A stretch of 64,000 nucleotides of DNA, from positions 2,513,001 to 2,577,000 of the forward strand of contig JADLSH010000358.1 of assembly GCA_016169945.1 (NCBI GenBank). Reading direction: 5' to 3'. Source of the DNA: Trachythela sp. YZ-2020. Its lineage: Eukaryota > Cnidaria > Anthozoa > Malacalcyonacea > Clavulariidae. Of this stretch, positions 41,221-53,011 are shown piece by piece (positions within the stretch are counted from its first letter, which is position 1; every line of letters begins with the position of its first letter). Under the pieces are notes generated by a model. It was not told the DNA's origin, did not search any database, and saw only the letters and a program-made list of their open reading frames with translations. A program made the translations under genes and the position numbers.

Positions 41221-42521
41221 AGCGCTTGGGCAATTGCAAAATTTATGAGCCGAAGTCAATCATGCGCATCATCGGCGTATGTGCAGAACCACAATAGTCA
41301 TGAATTTCGCAAGTCAGAAATTTCGCGTTACACCGGATGCAAATCAATACGCTATGGTAATTTAACGTAGCGACATAGTGTAATTAAACACTCTAATCCG
41401 TAATATCAGAGGAGGAATCGTCAGTATACCACAATGCATTGCGCTGGAGTTTTTTTTTGAAATCAACATTTTTGGCAGGAGCGGCGAGAAAATTGGTGAT
41501 TTTTATTTAGTATTTTCTCATTGAAAATCAGATATTTTTAAAGGTACGTGTTGAAATTATTGTTGTATGTGCATCATATTTCACGGTTTTAATTTTGTTT
41601 TCTTTCTACGATGTTCTTTAGTTATATTAATTTACATATATGTATTGACCTAATTTTTGGGTTCCTACTCAAGGCGTAAAAATAGCTTTGAAATATATAG
41701 CATTGATACCAAGAAATCAAAAAAGACTCCACAAATAAGCGAGGGATCGCATTTTGAAAATGGTATATTTTGTGATATCCATGCTGCTAATTAAATATGC
41801 AATTAGAGCGCTCTGCTTCGACAAGTGATTTGTTCAAAAACCTCTAGCACATAAACTTTGTGTTTCTAAGCCCAAATTTATATGAATTACCCATTAATAG
41901 TGTAGATAAAATCATTTAGAAATTTTATAATGTCTATATTAGGGTCTATACACAGTATGCACAATGTCAATGGTATTACATACTATGTAAGCAACTCTTT
42001 GAGTTTAAAGTAGTTTAGAAGATTAGTAATTTTAACCTAAGGGTATCAACTGAAATGTTTTTCTCTTTTCTTTATATTGTATACAAAGCACTACTGGAGT
42101 GGTAAAAGTGAAATTTATGGGATAGAACATTCCTTGTCTGAAAACTATTATAATACTAACCAAGCATTACCTAATTTAATTAACCTTGAATTATATAAAG
42201 TTTTAGTGAAGCTTTGTTATCGTTTTACAGTGCCATAGACAGTTTGCATTTTAGGCCTGGTTTCCATTTGGTTGTAACTGTCATGACTAAGTCATATTCG
42301 ACAATGAGAAATACTGTGGATTTGTCTTGTCTTTTCTGTGCTCTATGTAAATCAGTTTTTACTCTACCTAGTAGAGATATATCCACACTCTGTTGCATTG
42401 GTCACCTTGATATGTTCACAGTTACCACCATTATGTAACTTTGAGTATGAAAGCTGAAAAACTGAGATATATCTGTGTAAGAAAATCGGCATATCAAACT
42501 TCACCGAGCAGTTCACATAGA
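41221..42521. other. Spacer, no gene recognised
   Basis: AT-rich; short frames without signature. Confidence 0.3.
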
Positions 42522-42673
42522 CAGGGGCGGACTGGCTACTTCAGATAGGCCTGGGCTAGAGGGGGCCTGTACTTTTTTAGTCATATGTAAAAGCCCATTT
42601 CAAGGGGCCCAAGGGGGGCTTACAAGCAGGGGCCCACTGGGCTTTTCCCAGGTGAGCCCGACCGGCCAGTCCG
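42522..42673. mobile_element. hAT-type MITE with exact 8-bp duplication
   Basis: Starts CAGGGGCGGACTGGC and ends GGCCAGTCCG, flanked by CACATAGA on both sides (42,514-42,521 and 42,674-42,681). An 8-bp duplication and a CAGGGG end fit hAT. The right end lacks the last CCCCTG, so it is slightly truncated. Confidence 0.8.
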
Positions 42674-42681
42674 CACATAGA

Positions 42682-43496
42682 ATGCACTCTGGTGCTATAG
42701 GGATGTTTACATGAAAATTGGCCATCTAGCAACAAATTTGTTTTGCTTTAATTAGGTAAAAACATTAATATCCACAACTCCTTAGATTATTGTCCAATAC
42801 CCTCAACCTTATTAGTCCATTTCAAAAATACTAAACCTTAAGTTATTTAAAAATAAACTAATGTCTATTTTGTCTATTTTGTAATAAAATATACTTATGT
42901 CTAATTATTATTCTTATGTCTTTTAAAATAAACTTATGTCTATTTTGGCTTGGGGTGAGTTTGTCAAGTTCAGTAAATTTAGATGTTCATCATCTGCATA
43001 ACAGTAATGACCGTAAACCAATCTCAGGTGGCTTGGCTTGCTTGTAATAGTCCATACATGTTGTCATGAAATCTTCATGTAGTTAGTTCTTTTGTAACAT
43101 GAAGCATTACATGTCAGGAACAAGGGGAAATTTCGTTTCGAGCCAATCATCGCGTTTGTTTACAATTTGGCTCTCGACCAATCAGAATGCTTGAAATCTA
43201 AAAACATCAACAAAAGGAGTGAGAAATTATTACTCTGTTCCAAGCCTTCCGTGCATCTGAATTTTCACTTTTTTGGTCCAAAAACGACAAATGCTTAAAT
43301 CTTGAATTTCCTCGTGGGATTTTTTTCATTTCGACTTAGAACGCGAGATATTTATGTTTGAATAACCGTGTTGCGAAACGCGTAATATCGTGATATTTAT
43401 TGCCGTCATTGATCACTTATATGAGAAAATGCATGTGTATCGTTTCGCAATTTTGTAGTGTTTTACCTTATTTAATAGTGCACACACGTAATAGTC
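42682..43496. other. Spacer with ATGTCTATTTT short repeats
   Basis: TTATGTCTATTTTG-like units recur at about 42,855-42,950. No gene recognised. Confidence 0.35.
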
Positions 43497-45245
43497 GGCC
43501 GGCCAAGAGTTCAAAATATGCTCCTAAAAGATTTTGATGGCAATTTTATGTTAGAAGCTGGCAACAACCATATTCATACTCAGGTAGATGTAGGGAATAA
43601 GGTTTGAGGTGTTGCCAAGTCGAAATCTTAAATTTTGAGTGAAAAAATATGATATTTCTAAGCCTCCTTCCCGCGAAATCGCGGTAGTTTAACTTCAAAC
43701 GCTTACCGACAATTCTGCTGCTATGAGACAGACTTCTTTGCTCTGATTGGCTATCGGCATTAGTTCCTAAATTGGTCAGCCAATTGGCGAACGTCGAAAA
43801 GTCCTGACGCTTCCGGTTTTTGCAACATACGAGGTAAACAACATCAAAGTTATTTATGCTATTTTAATGAATTTTCGTGGTAAGGCGATCAATATTATCT
43901 ATACCCAATTGTTCTTTGCTTAGTTATACTGATTTAGAGCCCTTTGCCCGCATTTGCTTGATTATCGCCGCTGCCTATGGCTATGTCGTGTGAAGTCAAA
44001 TATAGTTTTAATACAGCCAGTACAATAATATAGTGCACAAAATATTGAACTGTCTGACCGGAAAAAGTATGACTATTTTATTCAATTGATACTATCTCAT
44101 TTCTCGACTTATTGAATACTATCAGAGAGTATTCTTATAATTTCAACAAGATTTTACCGCACTGTTCAGTTCAATCCTTTAACCTTTGGTTTAGCGGAGC
44201 AGCAAGTTGCAGCTGTTTGTCTCGGACTGATATCAAATTCCTGTGTTCGATATTTATTAAAAATAACATATCATTCCCAATGATAACAGGTCTCGTAAGC
44301 CATTCTAGAAGTCAGAACTTTAAAAGCACGGCTGGAGTTTGTTCACGAACATTATTTAGAACTTGACAAATTGCAAAGTACACTTTTATTGTTAGTTCCA
44401 TGTTTCTAACAGTTAACACTAAAATATAAAAATATATATACAATAGTTTCTTAATGAATAAAGTCATTTTAGTCAAATGCGTCTGTGTTTATAATTACAG
44501 GCTACAGCGATAGACATTGAATAATACAGGCTAGCCTTGATATAGGTCAGTGCAAACATATATGCAAATGAAATATACAACAATCAAAACAGACGCGAGT
44601 CCTACTGTAGTTCGTTAGACAATCAGGTAAATCGTTAAATACACTTCCATTATATTTTCTATTTCAAAAGTTGATAGTTGAAACAGCCTCGTATTTCCAC
44701 GTGACGCATAAGTGCCTGCATTAAATATAAAAATATAGTACAAAACGACGTTTACCTTCCAAAATTCTTCGCTTGGGAGTAGATTAATATTCATTGAACG
44801 GGTGTGCATCGAATTTAATTGCGAATTTGAATAACAAAGCGAAATATTTACGTATTTATGAGACCAATGCAAATTTCACAGTCCACTTGCTTCTTGCGAG
44901 CGCTGAGAAAATAGCGTTTCCTCATTGGTCGAAAAATATCATGTGACAGCTGTCCACCCTCCTCTGGGTCATTGGCTGACTAATTTAGGAACCAATGCCG
45001 ATAGCCAATCAGAGCAAAGAAGTCTGTCTCACATCAGCAGAATTGTCGGTAATCGTTTGAAGTTAAATTACCGCGATTTCGCGGGAAGGTGGCTTAGAAA
45101 TATCATATTTTTTCATTCAAAAAGATTTCGACTTGGCAACACCTCAAACCTTGTTCCTTACATCTATCTGAGTATGAATATGATTGTTGCCAGCTTCTAA
45201 CATAAAATTGCCATCAAGTTGCAAGATACGATGACTTGGCCGGCC
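43497..45245 (+). mobile_element. 1.75-kb element A with about 330-bp TIRs, bounded by GGCCGGCC
   Basis: Begins GGCCGGCCAAGAGTTC and ends (inverted) GACTTGGCCGGCC. The left 330 bp (GATGGCAATTTTATGTTAGA, GTTGCCAAGTCGAAATCTTA, CTCTGATTGGCTATCGGCAT) is mirrored at 44,935-45,240. Internal sequence (44,041-44,370) matches element B. No functional ORF; the frame 44,112-44,366 has a mirrored decayed counterpart in B. Confidence 0.75.
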
Positions 45246-45340
45246 GTCTATTTAACAATTAGACAACGAGGCCGAGTTGGCTATGAGCGAATAGTCAACG
45301 AGGCGAAGCCGAGTTGACTATTCGCTCATAGCCAAAGAGA
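45246..45340. mobile_element. Foldback MITE arm (host of the hAT-like element), left part
   Basis: AACAATTAGACAACGAGGCC, GGCTATGAGCGAATAGTCAA, centre CGAGGCGAAGCCGAG, and the mirrored TTGACTATTCGCTCATAGCC. The outer arm is completed at 47,719-47,745 (AACGAGGCCGAGTTGTCTAA), on the far side of the next element. Confidence 0.65.
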
Positions 45341-47718
45341 GGCCTGCTCTGGGATCTTAACTCGCCTTAACTCGCCGCGAGATAATGCAAGTTAAGGCGA
45401 GTTAAGGCGAGTTTAGGCGATTTAAGAAAAAACACAACTTTTAGGTTATGCGTTTTAAGGCGTTTTAGGGCGATTTAAGGCGATTTAAGAAAAAATACAT
45501 GGTAATTAAATATGCAAGTATAGTACTTTAAGCAAAATACAGTAATAACACATAATTAATAGTGCATAGTAAATGTATTTTGAAAGAGCACCACTCCCCC
45601 CCTCACACCCCCAGGGGGTCTGGTTAGACTGTTATGTAAACAAGACCCAGTTTAAACTTATTATTAATTAGCTTGTTATTTTGCCGTATTACTAATTTTA
45701 AGGTTATACCACCAAATTGCTGGAATTAATACAATGATGAACATAAACCAGTATATAATATGTATTTTTAATTTGAATTGCATACTAATACCTATTACTA
45801 AGTTCAGTCCTGGAACCACAATCAATTGGAAATCTAAAAAATCAGGGTTGTGGCTGGAATGTAGGAACGAGAAGATTTAGTGCATCCCATGGGGTTGCTA
45901 TCCTATATTTTGAGAATTTCCAAATGCATGAATGCCTTGTCAATATCTTGGAAATTCCAAGGGTACAGAATATATTAAAACTGTGACCATGCATGTTCCA
46001 ATGTGGCAATACATTGTAGTTATTCAAACGAATTTACATATGTGTTAAACTTACCAAATAAGCTTGAATTTACGTTGCAAATATAGTATTTCATTTCCAT
46101 GTGTTCATTTAATAACTAAAACTCAACATTGATTGGTATTTAGTGCAGTATTTATAAAAATTCACCAATGTTAAAATTTAGTTTATATAAAGTTTCCCAG
46201 CCTTGAATAATAAATTTCCGCTGGATAGCCTGAGAGAAGGCTCCCTCCCCGCAGTGGCTAACATGAAGTATTTAACTGAGTAATGAAAATACCAGGTTTT
46301 GTTATCGACCCAAGATAGTACGCTAAAAATGTTAAACCTCGGTTATTAAAACGATCATGGTCTTTATATAAGACGATATGAACCGGACAATGCTGACTAT
46401 AAAAGTTGACCAGGATCATGCTGTGGTTTATCAATTTATGTAAGTTTGAACACTGTTGATATAAAATATTAAATGTTGTGCATTACAGGCACTGCAATTC
46501 AGCACTTGTATATAAGGCCGTCGGAATTATTAAAAGTATCAGTTTACCGTCACTTAAAATTTCGAAAGTTGATAAGCCCTCTACCCTGTAATTTATAGGT
46601 CCCGCACTATTTTCAATAAAGGAAAACGAAACAATTTATGAATTGTTCTGGAAGTTCATATCACAATATTGGCATATTAATTATACTTATCGAAATAGAT
46701 AAAATGTTGAAAACAGACTGATTCTTGCCATCCTGACTTTTCTGTTTGAATATAAGGGTTCCTATGTCATATTATATACCTATAAGCTTGATAGTATGTA
46801 ACTTATGCACCAGTCATGGAAAGCCTCGCACCCCCCTATCCGGGACATGCCGGGAAATAGCGGGATTTATTTGCAGATTAGCCTATCTGTTATGCCTGGG
46901 TACTCAGGGCATTAGACAGCGTACGTTAGATATGTGTCATGATGGCCAGGGATTATGGGCTGGGAATCAGCGGGAATGCGTCTGTTCGAGATGTATTATT
47001 AAGCCTTGTTCATCGACATTTACCCTATACTCTATAGACATTGTTTTACTAAAAATAGCTTTTACAGGATAATGTATTGACTTTGTGTAAATTGCAAGAT
47101 ACAGCTAACAGACAAAATGCAAAATATTTACCTACTTTGGCAAAGTTTTGACAAACTCTGGATTGCATGTTTGGCCTCCAATGATCAAAATTGGGGAAAT
47201 TTTAGAATAGTTTGTTGAATTTTAAAAGCAATTATTATGGTAGCCTTCATTTTTGGTGCCCGGGTAGCAGGGGACTTTAGTCATGTTTAGACTAGTAAGA
47301 AGGCCATGTATAGGTGGGGGATTAGAATGATTTAGGACACAACCTTTATCTAATGTCCGCTGTTCCCTGGGTAGGGGGGTGCGTGGCTTTCCAATTACTA
47401 GTGCATTACTGTGTTTCGGCTTTTATCAATAAGCATGTAACTTCCCTTGTTTCGGCTAAGCGCCCTCTCTTCAGCAAGCCCCCTCGGATAAGTGCCCTCC
47501 TAATCTTATCTGAAATAAACAACCAGAACCCCCCTCTCCTGGGGAAAGGGTGTTTACACTGTATATAGTATTTACTATTTTCAGCATTTTAATTTGGTTG
47601 GCGAGTTTAGGCGATTTAGTGCGAGTTTAAGCGATTTAAGAGAAACGTTGCCAATTTTTATCTGCGATTTAAGGCGAGTTAGGGCGATTTAAGGCGAGTT
47701 AAGATCCCAGAGCAGGCC
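45341..47718. mobile_element. 2.4-kb hAT-like element with GGCGAGTTAA subterminal repeats
   Basis: TIRs GGCCTGCTCTGGGATCTTAA and inverted partner TTAAGATCCCAGAGCAGGCC. Next to each end lie arrays of GGCGAGTTAA/GGCGATTTAA decamers (45,365-45,490 and 47,600-47,700), pointing inwards symmetrically. The surrounding palindrome predicts a CAACGAGG target; the flanks read CAAAGAGA and TAACGAGG, compatible with a decayed 8-bp duplication. No transposase motif was found inside, so it is probably non-autonomous. Confidence 0.65.
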
Positions 47719-47956
47719 TAACGAGGCCGAGTTGTCTAATTGTTTTAGTATAAACTATAGCATTTATTGAGAACTAGGGAACACAATACAAAAGTAAACA
47801 AAAGTATTAATATTAATTTTAAACGTGAATTTTCACGCCATTGTTTTGAATTTTGCTACTAGTAGACTATCACTAATAGTCTACGAGTAGCGTAGCCAAT
47901 CAGAACGCAGGAAAAGTGATAGTCTATTACTAAGTTTATACTAAAATAATATAGAC
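47719..47956. mobile_element. Remaining foldback arm plus a 204-bp TTTTAGTATAAACT MITE
   Basis: 47,719-47,742 completes the foldback MITE. At 47,743-47,946 TTTTAGTATAAACT is mirrored as AGTTTATACTAAAA, with a central AGACTATCACTAATAGTCTA stem and the CGTAGCCAATCAGAACGCAG motif. ATAGAC then leads into GGCCGGCC. Confidence 0.6.
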
Positions 47957-48044
47957 GGCCGGCCAAGTCATCATATCTTGCAACTCGATGGCAATTTTAT
48001 GTTAGAAGCTGGTAACAATCATATTCATACTGAGATAGATGTAA

Positions 48045-48240
48045 GGGACCGGTCATAAAGTATGTGTACTGGGGGGTGGAGGGTATTCCAAAATACTACC
48101 ATAAAATTTGGTACCCCCCCGAAAAGCGTCAGAAAATATTTAATACCCCCCTCAAAGGTGATGAAATGTTTCGTACCCCTCCCCCCCACCCAACCAATCA
48201 CCTCCCCCCCAAAAAACATGAAACAAATATAAATGCCAAG
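48045..48240. mobile_element. GGTACCCCCC/ACCGGTCATAAAG repeat inside element B
   Basis: ACCGGTCATAAAGTATGTGT, then ACTGGGGGGTGGAGGG and mirrored C-rich GGTACCCCTCCCCCC tracts interrupt B's left TIR right after GTAAGGG. A, lacking it, continues AATAAGGTTTGAGG. Limits approximate. Confidence 0.5.
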
Positions 48241-48340
48241 AACATAATCTGTTACAAATTGTTATTGTTAATCCAAGTTTTGAGCATTGACATATATTTA
48301 ATAGTGCTCTTTTACACCACATGTATCCAATACATGAAAA

Positions 48341-48473
48341 ATACATGGATGCTTGGAAATACCAGATTTATTTCTCTTGTTGAACACGATATCTCACTCG
48401 TTCGCTGTGCTCACTCGTGAGATATCATGTTCAACAATCAAAATAAATCTGGTATTTCCACGCACCCATGTAT
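48341..48473. mobile_element. Foldback MITE with about 58-bp arms in element B
   Basis: ATACATGGATGCTTGGAAAT, ACCAGATTTATTTCTCTTGT and TGAACACGATATCTCACTCG mirror the right half around a CGCTGTGCTC centre. Few mismatches, so relatively young. Confidence 0.75.
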
Positions 48474-48540
48474 TATTCTCTATATATTTCATTTGCACTG
48501 AGCTATATCAATGTCTTTTCGCTGTTGCCTGTAATTATAT

Positions 48541-48603
48541 TAAAACACAAACGTATATATATTAAAACACAAACGTATATATATTAAAACACAAACGTAT
48601 ACA
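48541..48603. repeat. Three tandem copies of a 22-bp unit
   Basis: TTAAAACACAAACGTATATA repeats three times in succession, nearly exactly. Confidence 0.85.
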
Positions 48604-49631
48604 TGACTTGTATATATATTTTTATATTTTAATGTTAACTGTTAGAAACATATTCGGCTTTTGAATGGCACTAATAATATAAATTGTACTTTGCAATTTG
48701 TCAAATTCAATAACAGTGATGTTTTTGTTCGTGAACAAACTCAAGCACGGAATTGTTTTAAAGTTCTAACATCTAGAATGGCTTACGAGACCTGTTATCA
48801 TTGAGAATGATATATTATTTTTATAATAAATAGGGACAACTATATATTTCTTTAATTTCGAACACAGAATTTGATATCAGTCCTAGACAAACAGCTGCAA
48901 CTTGCTGCCACTGTTTAAACCAAATGCTAAATAATTCAACTGGACAGGGCGGTAAAATCTTGTTGAAATTATAAGAATACTCTCTGGTAGTATTCAATAA
49001 GTCGAGTGAAATGAGATAGTATCGATTGAATAAAATAGTCCTACTTTTTCCGGTCAGACAGTTCAATATTTTGTGCACTATATTATTGTACTGGCTGTAT
49101 TAAACTAACTATCTTTGACTTCACACGACATAGGCAGCGGCGATAATCAAGCAAATACGGGCAAAGGGGTCTAAATCAGTGTAACTAAGCAAAGAACAAT
49201 TGGGTATAGATAATATTGATCGCATTAACACGAAAAATCTTACCTAAATATCGTTAAAATAGTATATTTCTTTCTTGTACTTTGACGTTGTTTACCTCGT
49301 GTGTTGCAAAAACTGGAAGCGTCAGGACTTTTCGACGTTCGCTCATTGGCTGACCAATTTAGGAACCAATGCCGATAGCCAATCAGAGCAAAGAAATCTG
49401 TCTCATAGCAGCAGAATTGTCGGTAATCGTTTCAAGTTAAACTACCGTGATTTCGCGGGAAAGAGGCTTAGAAATATCATATTTTTTTCACTCGACATTA
49501 AGATTTCGACTTGGTAACACCTCAAACCTTATTCCCTACATCTACCTGAGTTTGAATATGGTTGTTACAAGCTTCTAACATAAAATTGCCATCGAAATAT
49601 TTTAGGGGCATTTTTGATCTCTTGGCCGGCC

Positions 49632-50448
49632 GATGATATTTAGAGTAATATCATGATGAATGCGTGTCGGAAGTGCATTAAAGTAGTGGAAACGGAAGTC
49701 AAAATGTGATATCCGGTGCGCGAGAACATTTGCACATTTCAATACAAAAAGCTTCGAAACTCTACAAAATTATGCAGATCAACGTAAGAAAACAATGTAT
49801 TATATAATATTTTGTTTATTGTACAACCTTACATTTGCACACCTACCTGCGTGGAGTGCTAGTTTATTTTATATGGGTTGAGAAGTTTCAAGTAAGTTTT
49901 ATTCTAATTCTACGATTTAATATTAATTTGTTTTCATACAATAGATCCTAAGTATTTTAATTTCAGATTGCGGATATTTTAGAATATAATATGATCGATT
50001 ATATTCCTGGATCTCCTTTCGATTAATTTAATGTGAAAGGAGTTCTCATTTATAGTTCTGGTGTGTTCCACAATTGAATGGCCTGGGTTATGATTTCCCA
50101 ATTTTTTGTGATATTTCTAAACCTATCTTTCAAACATAGTGTCATATTTTGTGGCAGGTATATTATTTTAAATTTTTTTATACTATGTTAGCTCCCAAAG
50201 AATGTGGGCAATGGTTTGTGTAAAGCAGGATTAGTCCAGTTTTCCAGGGTATGTGGGTACCAGGGGCCACTCTATCAAGTTTACGTCCAGTATCAAATTT
50301 TTGTTGATCAAAATATGCTTTAATATCATCTAAAGTTTGCCATAATAATGACATAAGCTTTGATAATGTAAACCATGCAGTCTTAAGATAGTATTAAGGT
50401 GCCCTCACTTCTTAATCAGATACTGGCACATTCTGGAGAGTATGTATT
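49632..50448. other. Region upstream of the split LINE
   Basis: No ORF1-type sequence recognised; AT-rich. Confidence 0.3.
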
Positions 50449-51439
50449 ATGAACATTTGTTCATGGGATGACAAGAAAAAGAACTTAGCTATTCCTGTTA
50501 GAATTACACAGAGACAAAATTACCACCACTGTAATTCTAATAATACCCCAAACATTAACTCAAAGAGACGAAGTAACTTGGTACCTATTAATTTAACATC
50601 CACAAGAAAGGTTCCTTCGAGAGAGTCGGGTTTTGCTGTTCCTAAGTTTATGTTCATCAATATATGTAGTTTGGCAAAAACAAAAAATCGAGTACGAGCT
50701 GTAGTTGCACTGGAGGCAGACTTGGTCAATAAAAATATAGATGTATGTGTGGTGAGCGAGAGTCGCCTGAAACCTGAAATGCCAGATGCTGTGGTGACCA
50801 TTCACAATTATTCAATATTTAGAAGAGATAGAAGTTGGGAAGGACGCGATATGAGAGCAAAAGGAGGGGTAGCAATATATGTTCGGAACAACTTAAAAGT
50901 TATTGATATTTATCGATCCAGTTTGTACGAACTTATTGGTGTCACACTTCTGTTACCTACAGGAAATCGCATGTTGATATATGGCCTTTATCACCCGCCT
51001 AGGCACAATTATCTGGAGAGCGACTTATTGGATTATTTGATAAGTATTTCTGACGACGTTCTGGACAAATATCCAGACACTGTAATTGTTTGTGGAGGGG
51101 ATTTGAACAGTTTGGACATAAAACACCTTCAGGAACTATCAGGATGGGATGCAATGGTCGGCTTTTCAACAAGGGGTAACGCATGTTTGGATAACTGCCT
51201 TACAAATAGAATAGATTTGTTCTCAAAATGTTATCCTTTCCATATGTTAACTAAAACCGACCACTTAGGGGTTATTTTACCAGCAGGAACGAAACTAAAA
51301 CCTATGCGCCGAAAGGTTGAATTTCGGGATTGTAGAAAGCATCGAAAGGAAGATTTCCACAAAGCTTTAGCAGAAGAAGATTGGGAGGATGTATCGCAGT
51401 CCACGAATGTAAATGACGCTGTGAATTGTCTTGAACGTA
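50449..51439 (+). pseudogene. LINE (CR1-like) ORF2 endonuclease, 5' part of the split element
   Basis: APE-type endonuclease in one open frame: [27 protein letters not shown] (catalytic Glu), [36 protein letters not shown] (Asp/Asn pair) and [13 protein letters not shown] (final Asp-His). About 60 further residues ([20 protein letters not shown] ... [10 protein letters not shown]) lead toward the RT. The frame runs without lesion to the insertion at 51,440 and continues after it at 57,315 as [16 protein letters not shown]. It would nick target DNA to prime reverse transcription. The endonuclease looks intact, but the whole element is not. Confidence 0.85.
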
Positions 51440-51469
51440 CAGTACTGCCTAGAAGTAACTTAACACAAA

Positions 51470-51605
51470 TACGCGGTAACCGCGGGTCACACGCGGTTTG
51501 ACCGCAGGCGCCCCGCGGTCTGCCCGGAGGCCGCCCGCGGTCTGCCCGGAGGTTGCCCGCGGTTTCCCCGGGGCTGCACGCGGTCGCCCGCGGTTGTGTG
51601 GGCGT
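51470..51605. repeat. CGCGGT/GCCCGCGGT-rich subterminal tract
   Basis: GACCGCAGGC, GCCCGCGGTCTGCCCGGAGG (twice) and GGTTGCCCGCGG recur within 130 bp. It lies at the left inner border of the TA-flanked element. Confidence 0.7.
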
Positions 51606-52797
51606 ATTGAGGTTTGACCGTAACTCGGACAAGATTTTAAAATCCATGGATGATAAGGAGGTCGTGGCTACAGTTTTATTAGATCTCTCTAAGGCCTTTG
51701 ACAGTATAGATCATGCGTTACTATTGAAGAAGCTCAATGTGTTGGGCGTATCAAATACGGCAACATGTTGGTTCAAAAGTTATTTGACAGAACGCAAACA
51801 GGCTGTGCGTCTTGGATCGACACTCTCTGAAGAACGCGAAATTACCCATGGTGTTCCACAGGGTTCGATTCTTGGACCGATGTTATTTAACATTTATATA
51901 AATGATCTACCGATGGCACCAAAAGTATGTTCCCTAAAGTCGTTTGTGGATGATTCGAAACTTTTTCTGTCCTTTCCAATCAACGAAATGACGTCAGCGG
52001 TTGTCAAACTTAACGAGGATCTTCAAAGAGTTGCTTCCTGGTGTTCGTTAAATAGTCTCTCATTAATCCAGAGAAAACGAAACTGCTCATGTTTGGAACT
52101 CGTTACATGTTGAAACAGATACCTACAAATTTTCAAATTTCTTTATTGGGGAAAGAACTAATTCCTGTAACTTCGGCCACAGTTCTAGGCGTTACATTGG
52201 ATAGCAGCTAAAGTACGACGAGCATATTACTAAATTGGTTTCCTCTTGTGTAGGAAGCCTATGTCAAATTAACAGAGCAAAGCATATTTTTGATAAGAAA
52301 ACATTACTTCGTATAATAAACGCTTTAGTTTTTAGTAAACTCTATTACTGTTCAACTATATGGTCAAATTCATCAAAGAAAATATTGCAAAATTGCAAAA
52401 AGTTCAAAACTTTGCTGCACGTATCGTCACGGGAAAAAGGAAATTCGATCACATCACACCATCTTTAAAACAGCTAAACTGGTTACCAGTTAGTTACATG
52501 TTGCGTTTTAGAGACACCGTAATGGTTTTTAAATGTATCAGAGGTATGGCTCCATCATATTTGTGCTCCATGTTTGAGACAAGATCGCAGCTACATAATT
52601 TGAATACGAGAACTAGTGGAAATTTACAAATACCTTTTTGCAGGACGACGACCGGACAACGTTCTTTTAGCTATCGTGCTGTATCTATATGGAACAGTTT
52701 GCCAGATTGGTTGAAAGACAATAATTTTAGTTTGCAACGATTTAAACATGAACTTAAAAGTTTATTGTTAAAAGAATTTTTTGAAGATCAGGAATGA
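51606..52797 (+). pseudogene. LINE reverse transcriptase fragment inside the TA-flanked element
   Basis: Plus strand: VVATVLLDLSKAFDSIDHAL (motif A), ITHGVPQGSILGPMLFNIYI (motif B), VDDSKLFLSF (motif C, VDD in place of YADD), WCSLNSLSL, then frame changes to LLMFGTRYM and VLGVTLDSS, a stop, SSCVGSLCQINRAKHIFDKK, KLQKVQNFAARIVTGKRKFD, QLNWLPVSYMLRFRDTVMVF and ISIWNSLPDWL-type SIWNSLPDWLKDNN. It ends at the stop before 52,798. A TAATAATAATAATAATAAT tail at about 52,992-53,011 marks the LINE 3' end. 5'-truncated within RT, typical of incomplete reverse transcription. Confidence 0.8.
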
Positions 52798-53011
52798 CAT
52801 TTTTAATAGTCCTTGAATAGTTTTTATATAATTTTATAGTATAGTTCTACAATCTTGGAGGGGTTTTTATAGTTTGGATAACATTTTGTAGTTTAGATAA
52901 CATTTTATAGTAATCTTAGAAAACATTTTATAGTTTAAATACTTTATCATGTAATTAAGCACTGAAAAACCCTTTTGGGAGTGTTTAAATGTAATAATAA
53001 TAATAATAATA

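Larger units (their letters stand above)
47957..49631 (-). mobile_element. 1.68-kb element B, inverted copy of element A
   Basis: Begins GGCCGGCCAAGTCATCATAT, matching the right end of A, and ends TCTCTTGGCCGGCC, matching the left end of A. Its long TIR and internal homology to A run in reverse order (the peptide-like REYSYNFNKILP stretch appears on opposite strands in the two). It carries its own insertions (48,045-48,240; 48,341-48,473). Confidence 0.75.

Noticed and set aside
44112..49078. Pair of similar short ORFs (REYSYNFNKILP) as a conserved gene
   Set aside because: They lie at mirrored positions in the inverted elements A and B, so similarity reflects the DNA repeat; both are short and diverge outside that stretch.
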